Shown piece after piece: positions 51,401-63,500 of a stretch of 64,000 nt of DNA; the stretch's first letter is position 1, and each line of letters begins with the position of its first letter. The notes under the pieces are model-generated. The model was not told the DNA's origin. It saw nothing but the letters and a program-made list of their open reading frames with translations, and did not search any database. The DNA is from Megalopta genalis (taxonomy: Eukaryota > Arthropoda > Insecta > Hymenoptera > Halictidae). The stretch is from positions 124,001 through 188,000 of the forward strand of contig NW_027476496.1 in the NCBI RefSeq assembly GCF_051020955.1, written 5' to 3'. The position numbers were made by a program, and so were the translations under genes.

Positions 51401-53814
51401 TACGACGCATTGATTTGAAGCTAAATCATTTGTTCGCATGGACTTGAAGCTACCTCGTTTGTTTCGCATTCTGTTGAAGCTAAATCAAGTGTATCACAAG
51501 TATTTGAAGCCAAACCATTTGCTTCGCATGGATTCGAAGCTCAGCCTTGTACTTCGCATTTATTAGATGGTAAATCATGCGTTTCGCATGGATTTGAAGC
51601 TAACTCGTTTGTTTCGCATTCTGTTGAAGCTAAATCATGCATATCACAAGTATTTGAAGCTAAACCATTTGTTTCGCATGGATTCGAAGATAAGACTCCT
51701 ACTTCGCATTGATTTGGAGCTAAATCATGTGTTCGCATGGATTTGAAGCTACCTCGTTTGTTTCGCATGCTGTTAAAGCTAAATCATGTATATCACAAGT
51801 ATTTGAAGCTAAACCATTTGCTTCGCATGGATTCGAAGATAAGCCTTCTACTTCGCATTGATTTTAATCTAAATCATGTGTTTCGCATGGATTTGAAGCT
51901 AACTCGTTTGTTTCGCAAGCTGTTGAAGCTAAATCATGTATATCACAAGTATTTGAAGCTATATCATATGTTTCGCATGGATTCGAAGGTAACCCTTCTA
52001 CTTCGCATTGATTTTAATCTAAATCATGTGTTTCGCATGGATTTGAAGCTAACTCGTTTCTTTCGCATAGTGTTGAAGCTAAATCATGTATATCACAAGT
52101 ATTTGAGGCTAAACCATTTGTTTCGCACGGATTCGAAGATAAGCCTCCTACTTCGCATTGATTTGAAGCTAAATCATGTGTTCGCATGGATTTGAAGCTA
52201 ACTCGTTTGCTTCGCATGCTGTTGAAGCTAAATCAAGTGTATCACAAGTATTTGAAGCTAAACCATTTGTTTCGCATGGATTCGAAGATCAGCCTTCTAC
52301 TTCGCATTGATTAGATGCTAAATCATGTGTTTCGCATGGATTTGAAGCTAACTCGTTTGTATCGCATGCTGTTGAAACTAAATCATGCATATCACAAGTA
52401 TTTGAAGCTAAACCATTTGTTTCGCATGGATTCGAAGATAAGCCTCCTACTTCGCATTGATTTGAAGCTAAATCATGTGTTTCGCATGGATTTGAAGCTA
52501 ACTCGTTTGTTTCGCATGCAGTTGAAGCTGAATCATGTATATCACAAGTATTTGCGGCTAAACCATTTGTTTCGCATGGATTCGAAGGTAACCCTTCTAC
52601 TTCGCAGTGATTTTAATCTCAATCATGTGTTTAGCATGGGTTTGGATCTAACTCGTTTGTTTCGCCTGCATTTGAAGCTAAATCATGTATATCACAAGTA
52701 TTTGAAGCTAAACCATTTGTTTCGCATGGATTCGAAGATAAGCCTCCTACTTCGCATTGACTTGATACTAAATCATGTTTTTCGTTTGGACTTGAATCTA
52801 ACTCGTTTGTTTAGCATGTTGTTGAAGCTAAATCATGTATATCACAAGTATTTGAAGCTAAACCATTTGTTTCGCATGGATTCGAAGATCAGCCTTCTAC
52901 TTCGCATTGATTTGAAGCTAAATCATGTGTTTCGCATGGATTTGAAGCTAACTCGTTTGTTTCGCATGCTGTTGATGCTAAGTCATGTATATCACAAGTA
53001 TTTGAAGCTAAACCATTTGTTTCGCATGGATTCGAAGATAAGCCTCCTACGACGCATTGATTTGAAGCTAAATCATTTGTTCGCATGGACTTGAAGCTAC
53101 CTCGTTTGTTTCGCATTCTGTTGAAGCTAAATCAAGTGTATCACAAGTATTTGAAGCCAAACCATTTGCTTCGCATGGATTCGAAGCTCAGCCTTGTACT
53201 TCGCATTTATTAGATGGTAAATCATGCGTTTCGCATGGATTTGAAGCTAACTCGTTTGTTTCGCATTCTGTTGAAGCTAAATCATGCATATCACAAGTAT
53301 TTGAAGCTAAACCATTTGTTTCGCATGGATTCGAAGATAAGACTCCTACTTCGCATTGATTTGGAGCTAAATCATGTGTTCGCATGGATTTGAAGCTACC
53401 TCGTTTGTTTCGCATGCTGTTAAAGCTAAATCATGTATATCACAAGTATTTGAAGCTAAACCATTTGTTTCGCATGGATTCGAAGATAAGCCTTCTACTT
53501 CGCATTGATTTTAATCTAAATCATGTGTTTCGCATGGATTTGAAGCTAACTCGTTTGTTTCGCAAGCTGTTGAAGCTAAATCATGTATATCACAAGTATT
53601 TGAAGCTATATCATATGTTTCGCATGGATTCGAAGGTAACCCTTCTACTTCGCATTGATTTTAATCTAAATCATGTGTTTCGCATGGATTTGAAGCTAAC
53701 TCGTTTCTTTCGCATAGTGTTGAAGCTAAATCATGTATATCACAAGTATTTGAGGCTAAACCATTTGTTTCGCACGGATTCGAAGATAAGCCTCCTACTT
53801 CGCATTGATTTGAA
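48496..53814 (+). repeat. Domain IV, left part: 1.6-2.3 kb repeats
   Basis: About 35 pentamers. Segment 48693-49374 matches 50280-50961 (offset 1587). About 49400-49860 matches 51737-52195 and 53384-53842 (offsets 2337 and 1647). 29-bp A monomers (GTGTTCGCATGG) are frequent, for example at 49092, 49391, 49832, 50680, 51728, 52177 and 53375. D often ends in CCTCCTAC. Only one M1 copy is present. Confidence 0.88.
51008..51128 (+). repeat. M1 marker block, copy 30
   Basis: Preceded by GGGTTTGGATC; has GAAGCAAAGCC in D' and ACTTGATACTAAATC in E', forms shared with copies 31 and 32. Confidence 0.92.
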
Positions 53815-56800
53815 GCTAAATCATGTGTTCGCATGGATTTGAAGCTAACTCGTTTGCTTCGCATGCTGTTGAAGCTAAATCAAGTGTATCACAAGTATTT
53901 GAAGCTAAACCATTTGTTTCGCATGGATTCGAAGATCAGCCTTCTACTTCGCATTGATTAGATGCTAAATCATGTGTTTCGCATGGATTTGAAGCTAACT
54001 CGTTTGTATCGCATGCTGTTGAAACTAAATCATGTATATCACAAGGATTTGAAGCTAAATCATATGTTTCGCATGGATTTGAATCTAACTCGTTTGTTTC
54101 GCATGCTGTTGAAACTAAATCATGTATATCACAAGTATTTGAAGCTAAACCATTTGCTTCGCATGGATTCGAAGATCAGCCTTCTACTTCGCATTGATTA
54201 GATACTAAATCATGAGTTTCGCATGTTTTGAAGCTAACTCGTTTCTTTCGCAGGCAGTTGAAGCTGAATCATGTATATCAAAAGTATTTGAAGCTAAACT
54301 ATTCGTTTCGCATGGATTCGAAGATAAGCCATCAACTTCGCATTGACTTGATGCTAATTCATGTGTTTCGCATGGATTTGAAGCTAACTCGTTTGTTTCG
54401 CAGGCAGTTGAAGCTGAATCATGTATATCAAAAGTATTTGAAGCTAAACTCTTCGTTCGCATGGATTCGAAGATAAGCCTTCCACTTCGCATTGATTTGA
54501 AGCTAAATCATGTGTTTCGTATGGATTTGAAGTTATCTCGTTTGTTTCGCATGCAGTTGAAGCTAAATCATGTATATCACAAGTATTAGAAGCTAAACCA
54601 TTTGTTTCGCATGGATTCGAAAATAAGCCTTCTACTTCGCATTGATTTTAATCTAAATCATGTGTTTCGCATGGATTTGAAGCTAACTCGTTTGTTTCGC
54701 ATACTGTTGAAGCTAAATCATGCATATCACAAGTATTTGAAGCTAAACCATTTGTTTCGCATGGATTCGAAGATAAGCCTCCTACTTCGCATTGATTTGA
54801 AGCTAAATCATGTGTTTCGCATGGATTTGAAGCTAACTCGTTTGTTTCGCATGCTGTTGAAGCTAAGTCATGTATATCACAAGTATTTGCGGGTAAACCA
54901 TTTGTTTCGCATGGATTCGAAGGTAACCCTTCTACTTCGCATTGATTTGTAGCTAAATCATGTGTTTCGCATGGATTTGAATCTAACTCGTTTGTTTCGC
55001 ATGCTGTTGAAACTAAATCATGTATATCACAAGTAATTGAAGCTAAACCATTTGCTTCGCATGGATTCGAAAATCAGCCTTCCACTTCGCATTGATTTGA
55101 AGCTAAATCATGTGTTCCGCATGGATTTGAAGCTGACTCGTTTGTTTCGCATGCAGTTGAAGCTGAATCATGTATATCACAAGTATTTGCGGCTAAACCA
55201 TTTGTTTCGCATGGATTCGAAGGTAACCCTTCTACTTCGCAGTGATTTTAATCTAAATCATGTGTTTCGCATGGATTTGAAGCTAGCTCGTTTGTTTCGC
55301 ATGCTGTTGAAGCTAAATCATGTATATCACAAGTATTTGAAGCTAAACCATTTGTTTCGCATGGATTCGAAGATAAGCCTCCTACTTCGCATTGATTTGA
55401 TGCTAAATCATGTGTTCGCATGGATTTGAAGCTAACTCGTTTGCTTCGCATGCTGTTGAAGCTAAATCAAGTGTATCACAAGTATTTGAAGCTAAACCAT
55501 TTGTTTCGCATGGATTCGAAGATCAGCCTTCTACTTCGCATTGATTAGATGCTAAATCATGTGTTTCGCATGGATTTGAAGCTAACTCGTTTGTATCGCA
55601 TGCTGTTGAAACTAAATCATGTATATCACAAGGATTTGAAGCTAAATCATATGTTTCGCATGGATTTGAATCTAACTCGTTTGTTTCGCATGCTGTTGAA
55701 ACTAAATCATGTATATCACAAGTATTTGAAGCTAAACCATTTGCTTCGCATGGATTCGAAGATCAGCCTTCTACTTCGCATTGATTAGATACTAAATCAT
55801 GAGTTTCGCATGTTTTGAAGCTAACTCGTTTCTTTCGCAGGCAGTTGAAGCTGAATCATGTATATCAAAAGTATTTGAAGCTAAACTATTCGTTTCGCAT
55901 GGATTCGAAGATAAGCCATCAACTTCGCATTGACTTGATGCTAATTCATGTGTTTCGCATGGATTTGAAGCTAACTCGTTTGTTTCGCAGGCAGTTGAAG
56001 CTGAATCATGTATATCAAAAGTATTTGAAGCTAAACTCTTCGTTCGCATGGATTCGAAGATAAGCCTTCCACTTCGCATTGATTTGAAGCTAAATCATGT
56101 GTTTCGTATGGATTTGAAGTTATCTCGTTTGTTTTGCATGCAGTTGAAGCTAAATCATGTATATCACAAGTATTAGAAGCTAAACCATTTGTTTCGCATG
56201 GATTCGAAAATAAGCCTTCTACTTCGCATTGATTTTAATCTAAATCATGTGTTTCGCATGGATTTGAAGCTAACTCGTTTGTTTCGCATACTGTTGAAGC
56301 TAAATCATGCATATCACAAGTATTTGAAGCTAAACCATTTGTTTCGCATGGATTCGAAGATAAGCCTCCTACTTCGCATTGATTTGAAGCTAAATCATGT
56401 GTTTCGCATGGATTTGAAGCTAACTCGTTTGTTTCGCATGCTGTTGAAGCTAAGTCATGTATATCACAAGTATTTGCGGGTAAACCATTTGTTTCGCATG
56501 GATTCGAAGGTAACCCTTCTACTTCGCATTGATTTGTAGCTAAATCATGTGTTTCGCATGGATTTGAATCTAACTCATTTGTTTCGCATGCTGTTGAAAC
56601 TAAATCATGTATATCACAAGTAATTGAAGCTAAACCATTTGCTTCGCATGGATTCGAAAATCAGCCTTCCACTTCGCATTGATTTGAAGCTAAATCATGT
56701 GTTCCGCATGGATTTGAAGCTGACTCGTTTGTTTCGCATGCAGTTGAAGCTGAATCATGTATATCACAAGTATTTGCGGCTAAACCATTTGTTTCGCATG

Positions 56801-57108
56801 GATTCGAAGGTAACCCTTCTACTTCGCAGTGATTTTAATCTAAATCATGTGTTTCGCATGGATTTGAAGCTAGCTCGTTTGTTTCGCATGCTGTTGAAGC
56901 TAAATCATGTATATCACAAGTATTTGAAGCTAAACCATTTGTTTCGCATGGATTCGAAGATAAGCCTCCTACTTCGCATTGATTTGATGCTAAATCATGT
57001 GTTCGCATGGATTTGAAGCTAACTCGTTTGCTTCGCATGCTGTTGAAGCTAAATCAAGTGTATCACAAGTATTTGAAGCTAAACCATTTGTTTCGCATGG
57101 ATTCGAAG
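53815..57108 (+). repeat. 1587-bp tandem duplication
   Basis: 53815-55521 aligns with 55402-57108 at offset 1587 (53 monomers minus three bases lost in 29-bp monomers). The two differences I found are C54548 to T56135 and G54990 to A56577; both change a CpG. Bounds are set by A53814 versus T55401 and by A55522 versus G57109. Confidence 0.92.
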
Positions 57109-58075
57109 GTAACCCTTCTACTTCGCATTGATATGAAGCTAAATCATGTGTTCCGCATGGATTTGAAGCTAACTCGTTTGTTTCGCATGCTGTTGAAGCT
57201 CAATCATGAATATCACAAGTATTTGAAGCTATATCATTTGTTTCGCATGGATTCGAAGATAACCCTTCTAATTCGCATTGATTTGAAGCTAAATCATGTG
57301 TTTCGCATGGATTTGAAGCTAACTCGTTTGTTTCGCAGGCAGCTGAAGCTGAATCATGTATATCAAAAGTATTTGAAGCTAAACTATTCGTTTCGCATGG
57401 ATTCGAAGATAAGCCTTCCACTTCGCATTGATTTGAAGATAAATCATGTGTTCGCATGGATTTGAAGCTACCTCGTTTGTTTCGCATGCTGTTAAAGCTA
57501 AGTCATGTATATCGCAAGTATTTGCGGCTAAACCATTTGTTTCGCATGGATTCGAAGGTAACCCTTCTACTTCGCATTGATTTGAAGCTAAATCATGTGT
57601 TTCGCATGGATTTGAATCTAACTCGTTTGTTTCGCATGCTGTTGAAACTAAATCATGTATATCACAAGTATTTGAAGCTAAACCATTTGCTTCGCATGGA
57701 TTTGATGCTAAGCCATCAACTTCGCGTTGACTTGATGCTAATTCATGTGTTTCGCATGGATTTGAAGCTAACTCGTTTGTTTCGCAGGCAGTTGAAGCTG
57801 AATCATGTATATCAAAAGTATTTGAAGCTAAACCATTTGTTTCGCATGGATTCGAAGATCAGCCTCCTACTTCGCATTGATTAGATGCTAAATCATGTGT
57901 TTCGCATGGATTTGAAGCTAACTCGTTTGTTTCGCATGCTGTTGAAACTAAATCATGTATATCACAAGTATTTGAAGCGATATCATTTGTTTCGCATGGA
58001 TTCGAAGATTAGCCTTCTACTTCGCATTGATTAGATGCTAAATCATGTGTTTAGCATGGGTTTGAAGCTAACTCG

Positions 58076-58196
58076 TTTGTTTCGCCTGCATTTGAAGCTA
58101 TATCACTTATATTCACAAGTATGTGAAGCTAAATCATTCGTTTCGCATGGATTTGAAGCAAAGCCATCAACTTCGCGTTGACTTGATACTAAATCA
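58076..58196 (+). repeat. M1 marker block, copy 31
   Basis: GAAGCAAAGCC and GATACTAAATC form; preceded by TTTAGCATGGGTTTG. Duplicate of copy 32 at offset 1918. Confidence 0.92.
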
Positions 58197-59514
58197 TGTT
58201 TTTCGTTTGGACTTGAAGCTAACTCGTTTGTTTCGCATGTTGTTGAAGATAAATCATGTATATCACAAGTATTTGAAGCTATATCATATGTTTCGCATGG
58301 ATTCGAAGATAACCCTTCTAATTTGCATTGATTTGAAGCTAAATCTTGTGTTTCGCATGGATTTGAAGCTGACTCGTTTGTTTCGCATGCAGTTGAAGCT
58401 AAATCATGTATATCACAAGTATTTGCGGATAAACCATTTGTTTCGCATGGATTCGAAGGTAACCCTTCTACTTCGCATTGATTTTAATCTAAATCATGTG
58501 TTTCGCATGGATTTGAAGATAACTCGTTTGTTTCGCATGGATTTGAAGATAACTCGTTTGTTTCGCATAGTGTTGAAGCTAAATCATGTATATCACAAGT
58601 ATTTGAGGCTAAACCATTTGTTTCGCACGGATTCGAAGATAAGCCTCCTACTTCGCATTGATTTGAAGCTAAATCATGTGTTCGCATGGATTTGAAGCTA
58701 ACTCGTTTGCTTCGCATGCTGTTGAAGCTAAATCAAGTGTATCACAAGTATTTGAAGCTAAACCATTTGTTTCGCATGGATTCGAAGATCAGCCTTCTAC
58801 TTCGCATTGATTAGATACTAAATCATGTGTTTCGCATGGATTTGAAGCTAACTCGTTTGTATCGCATGCTGTTGAAACTAAATCATGTATATCACAAGGA
58901 TTTGAAGCTAAATCATATGTTTCGCATGGATTTGAATCTAACTCGTTTGTTTCGCATGCTGTTGAAACTAAATCATGTATATCACAAGTATTTGAAGCTA
59001 AACCATTTGCTTCGCATGGATTCGAAGATCAGCCTTCTACTTCGCATTGATTAGATACTAAATCATGAGTTTCGCATGTGTTGAAGCTAACTCGTTTGTT
59101 TCGCAGGCAGTTGAAGCTGAATCATGTATATCAAAAGTATTTGAAGCTAAACTATTCGTTTCGCATGGATTCGAAGATAAGCCATCAACTTCGCATTGAC
59201 TTGATGCTAATTCATGTGTTTCGCATGGATTTGAAGCTAACTCGTTTGTTTCGCAGGCAGTTGAAGCTGAATCATGTATATCAAAAGTATTTCAAGCTAA
59301 ACTATTCGTTTCGCATGGATTCGAAGATAAGCCTTCCACTTCGCATTGATTTGAAGCTAAATCATGTGTTCCGCATGGATTTGAAGCTGACTCGTTTGTT
59401 TCGCATGCAGTTGAAGCTGAATCATGTATATCACAAGTATTTGCGGCTAAACCATTTGTTTCGCATGGATTCGAAGGTAACCCTTCTACTTCGCATTGAT
59501 TTTAATCTAAATCA

Positions 59515-59664
59515 TGTGTTTCGCATGGATTTGAAGCTAACTCGTTTGTTTCGCATGCTGTTGAAGCTAAATCATGTATATCACAAGTATTTGAAGCTAA
59601 ACCATTTGTTTCGCATGGATTCGAAGATAAGCCTCCTACTTCGCATTGATTTGAAGCTAAATCA
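59515..59664 (+). repeat. Reference 150-bp pentamer (A-B-C-D-E)
   Basis: A clean example to use as the unit definition: A 59515-59544, B 59545-59574, C 59575-59604, D 59605-59634, E 59635-59664. Half of the 30 monomer positions are the same in all five types, notably the GAAG block and the TAA of the CTAA block. B carries GCATGC and D carries TTCGAA once per 150 bp. The next monomer, at 59665, is a 29-bp variant that lacks one T. Confidence 0.93.
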
Positions 59665-59993
59665 TGTGTTCGCATGGATTTGAAGCTTACTCGTTTGCTT
59701 CGCATGCTGTTGAAGCTAAATCAAGTGTATCACAAGTATTTGAAGCTAAACCATTTGTTTCGCATGGATTCGAAGATCGGCCTCCTACTTCGCATTGATT
59801 AGATGCTAAATCATGTGTTTCGCATGGATTTGAAGCTAACTCGTTTGTTTCGCATGCTGTTGAAACTAAATCATGTATATCACAAGTATTTGAAGCGATA
59901 TCATTTGTTTCGCATGGATTCGAATATTAGCCTTCTACTTCGCATTGATTAGATGCTAAATCATGTGTTTAGCATGGGTTTGAAGCTAACTCG

Positions 59994-60114
59994 TTTGTTT
60001 CGCCTGCATTTGAAGCTATATCACTTATATTCACAAGTATGTGAAGCTAAATCATTCGTTTCGCATGGATTTGAAGCAAAGCCATCAACTTCGCGTTGAC
60101 TTGATACTAAATCA
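59994..60114 (+). repeat. M1 marker block, copy 32
   Basis: Same form as copy 31. Confidence 0.92.
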
Positions 60115-63100
60115 TGTTTTTCGTTTGGACTTGAAGCTAACTCGTTTGTTTCGCATGTTGTTGAAGATAAATCATGTATATCACAAGTATTTGAAGCTAT
60201 ATCATATGTTTCGCATGGATTCGAAGATAACCCTTCTAATTCGCATTGATTTGAAGCTAAATCTTGTGTTTCGCATGGATTTGAAGCTGACTCGTTTGTT
60301 TCGCATGCAGTTGAAGCTGAATCATGTATATCACAAGTATTTGCGGATAAACCATTTGTTTCGGATGGATTCGAAGGTAACCCTTCTACTTCGCATTGAT
60401 TTTAATCTAAATCATGTGTTTCGCATGGATTTGAAGCTAACTCGTTTGTTTCGCATAGTGTTGAAGCTAAATCATGTATATCACAAGTATTTGAGGCTAA
60501 ACCATTTGTTTCGCACGGATTCGAAGATAAGCCTACTACTTCGCATTGATTTGAAGCTAAATCATGTGTTCGCATGGATTTGAAGCTAACTCGTTTGCTT
60601 CGCATGCTGTTGAAGCTAAATCAAGTGTATCACAAGTATTTGAAGCTAAACCATTTGTTTCGCATGGATTCGAAGATCAGCCTTCTACTTCGCATTGATT
60701 AGATGCTAAATCATGTGTTTCGCATGGATTTGAAGATAACTCGATTGTATCGCATGCTGTTGAAACTAAATCATGTATATCACAAGGATTTGAAGCTAAA
60801 TCATATGTTTCGCATGGATTTGAATCTAACTTGTTTGTTTCGCATGCTGTTGAAACAAAATCATGTATATCACAAGTATTTGAAGCTAAACCATTTGCTT
60901 CGCATGGATTCGAAGATCAGCCTTCTACTTCGCATTGATTAGATACTAAATCATCAGTTTCGCATGTTTTGAAGCTAACTCGTTTGTTTCGCAGGCAGTT
61001 GAAGCTGAATCATGTATATCAAAAGTATTTGAAGCTAAACTATTCGTTTCGCATGGATTCGAAGATAAGCCATCAACTTCGCATTGACTTGATGCTAATT
61101 CATGTGTTTCGCATGGATTTGAAGCTAACTCGTTTGTTTCGCATGCAGTTGAAGCTAAATCATGCATATCACAAGTATTCGAAGCTATATCATATGTTTC
61201 GCATGGATTCGAAGATAACCCTTCTAATTCGCATTGATTTGAAGCTAAATCATGTGTTTCGCATGGATTTGAATCTAACTCGTTTGTTTCGCATGCTGTT
61301 GAAACTAAATCATGTATATCACAAGTATTTGAAGCTAAACCATTTGCTTCGCATGGATTCGAAAATCAGCCTTCTACTTCGCATTGATTAGATGCTAAAT
61401 CATGTGTTTCGCATGGGTTTGAAGCTAACTCGTTTGTTTCGCAGGCAGTTGAAGCTGAATCATGTATATCAAAAGTATTTGAAGCTAAACTATTCGTTTC
61501 GCATGGATTCGAAGATAAGCCTTCCACTTCGCATTGATTTGAAGCTAAATCATGTGTTCCGCATGGATTTGAAGCTGACTCGTTTGTTTCGCATGCAGTT
61601 GAAGCTGAATCATGTATATCACAAGTATTTGCGGCTAAACCATTTGTTTCGCATGGATTCGAAGGTAACCCTTCTACTTCGCAGTGATTTTAATCTAAAT
61701 CATGTGTTTCGCATGGATTTGAAGCTAGCTCGTTTGTTTCGCATGCTGTTGAAGCTAAATCATGTATATCACAAGTATTTGAAGCTAAACCATTTGTTTC
61801 GCATGGATTCGAAGATAAGCCTCCTACTTCGCATTGATTTGATGCTAAATCATGTGTTCGCATGGATTTGAAGCTAACTCGTTTGCTTCGCATGCTGTTG
61901 AAGCTAAATCAAGTGTATCACAAGTATTTGAAGCTAAACCATTTGTTTCGCATGGATTCGAAGATCAGCCTTCTACTTCGCATTGATTAGATGCTAAATC
62001 ATGTGTTTCGCATGGATTTGAAGCTAACTCGTTTGTTTCGCATGCTGTTGAAGCTAAATCATGTATATCACAAGTATTTGAAGCTATATCATTTGTTTCG
62101 CATGGATTCGAAGATAAGCCTCCTACGACGCATTGATTTGAAGCTAAATCATTTGTTCGCATGGACTTCAAGCTACCTCGTTTGTTTCGCATTCTGTTGA
62201 AGCTAAATCCAGTGTATCACAAGTATTTGAAGCCAAACCATTTGCTTCGCATGGATTCGAAGCTCAGCCTTCTACTTCGCATTTATTAGATGGTAAATCA
62301 TGCGTTTCGCATGGATTTGAAGCTAACTCGTTTGTTTCGCATTCTGTTGAAGCTAAATCATGCATATCACAAGTATTTGAAGCTAAACCATTTGTTTCGC
62401 ATGGATTCGAAGATAAGCCTCCTACTTCGCATTGATTTGAAGCTAAATCATGTGTTCGCATGAATTTGAAGCTACCTCGTTTGTTTCGCATGCTGTTAAA
62501 GCTAAATCATGTATATCACAAGTATTTGAAGCTAAACCATTTGTTTCGCATGGATTCGAAGATAAGCCTTCTACTTCGCATTGATTTTAATCTAAATCAT
62601 GTGTTTCGCATGGATTTGAAGCTAACTCGTTTGTTTCGCAAGCTGTTGAAGCTAAATCATGTATATCACAAGTATTTGAAGCTATATCATATGTTTCGCA
62701 TGGATTCGAAGATAACCCTTCTAATTCGCATTGATTTGAAGCTAAATCATGTGTTTCGGATGGATTTGAAGCTAACTCGTTTTTTTTCGCATGCTGTTGA
62801 AGCTAAGTCATGTATATCACAAGTATTTGAAGCTAAACCATTTGTTTCGCATGGATTCGGAGATAAGCCTCCTACCTCGCATTGATTTGAAGCTAAATCA
62901 TGTGTTCCGCATGGACTTGAAGCTACCTCGTTTGTTTCGCATTCTGTTGAAGCTAAATCAAATGTATCACAAGTATTTGCGGCTAAACCATTTGTTTCGC
63001 ATGGATTCGAAGGTAACACTTCTACTTCGCATTGATTTGAAGCTAAATCATGCGTTTCGCATGGATTTGAAGCTAACTCGTTTGTTTCGCATTCTGTTGA

Positions 63101-63379
63101 AGCTAAATCATGCATATCACAAGTATTTGAAGCTAAACCATTTGTTTCGCATGGATTCGAAGATAAGCCTCCTACTTCGCATTGATTTGAAGCTAAATCA
63201 TGTGTTCGCATGGATTTGAAGCTACCTCGTTTGTTTCGCATGCTGTTAAAGCTAAATCATGTATATCACAAGTATTTGAAGCTAAACCATTTGCTTCGCA
63301 TGGATTCGAAGGTCAGCCTTCTACTTCGCATTGATTAGATGCTAAATCATGTGTTTCGCATGGGTTTGAATCTAACTCG

Positions 63380-63500
63380 TTTGTTTCGCCTGCATTTGAA
63401 GCCATATCACTTATATTTTCAAGTATGTGAAGCTAAATCATTCGTTTTGCATGGATTTGAAGCTAAGCCATCAACTTCGCGTTGACGTGATGATAATTCA
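63380..63500 (+). repeat. M1 marker block, copy 33
   Basis: GACGTGATGATAATTC form in E', closest to copies 16 and 18 nearly 30 kb away; preceded by GGGTTTGAATC. Confidence 0.92.

Noticed and set aside
42179..61893. Recurring 65-67 codon minus-strand frame starting MRSKRVSFKSMR
   Set aside because: The odd N-terminus is only the frameshift made by the 29-bp A monomer. It recurs because that unit was duplicated.
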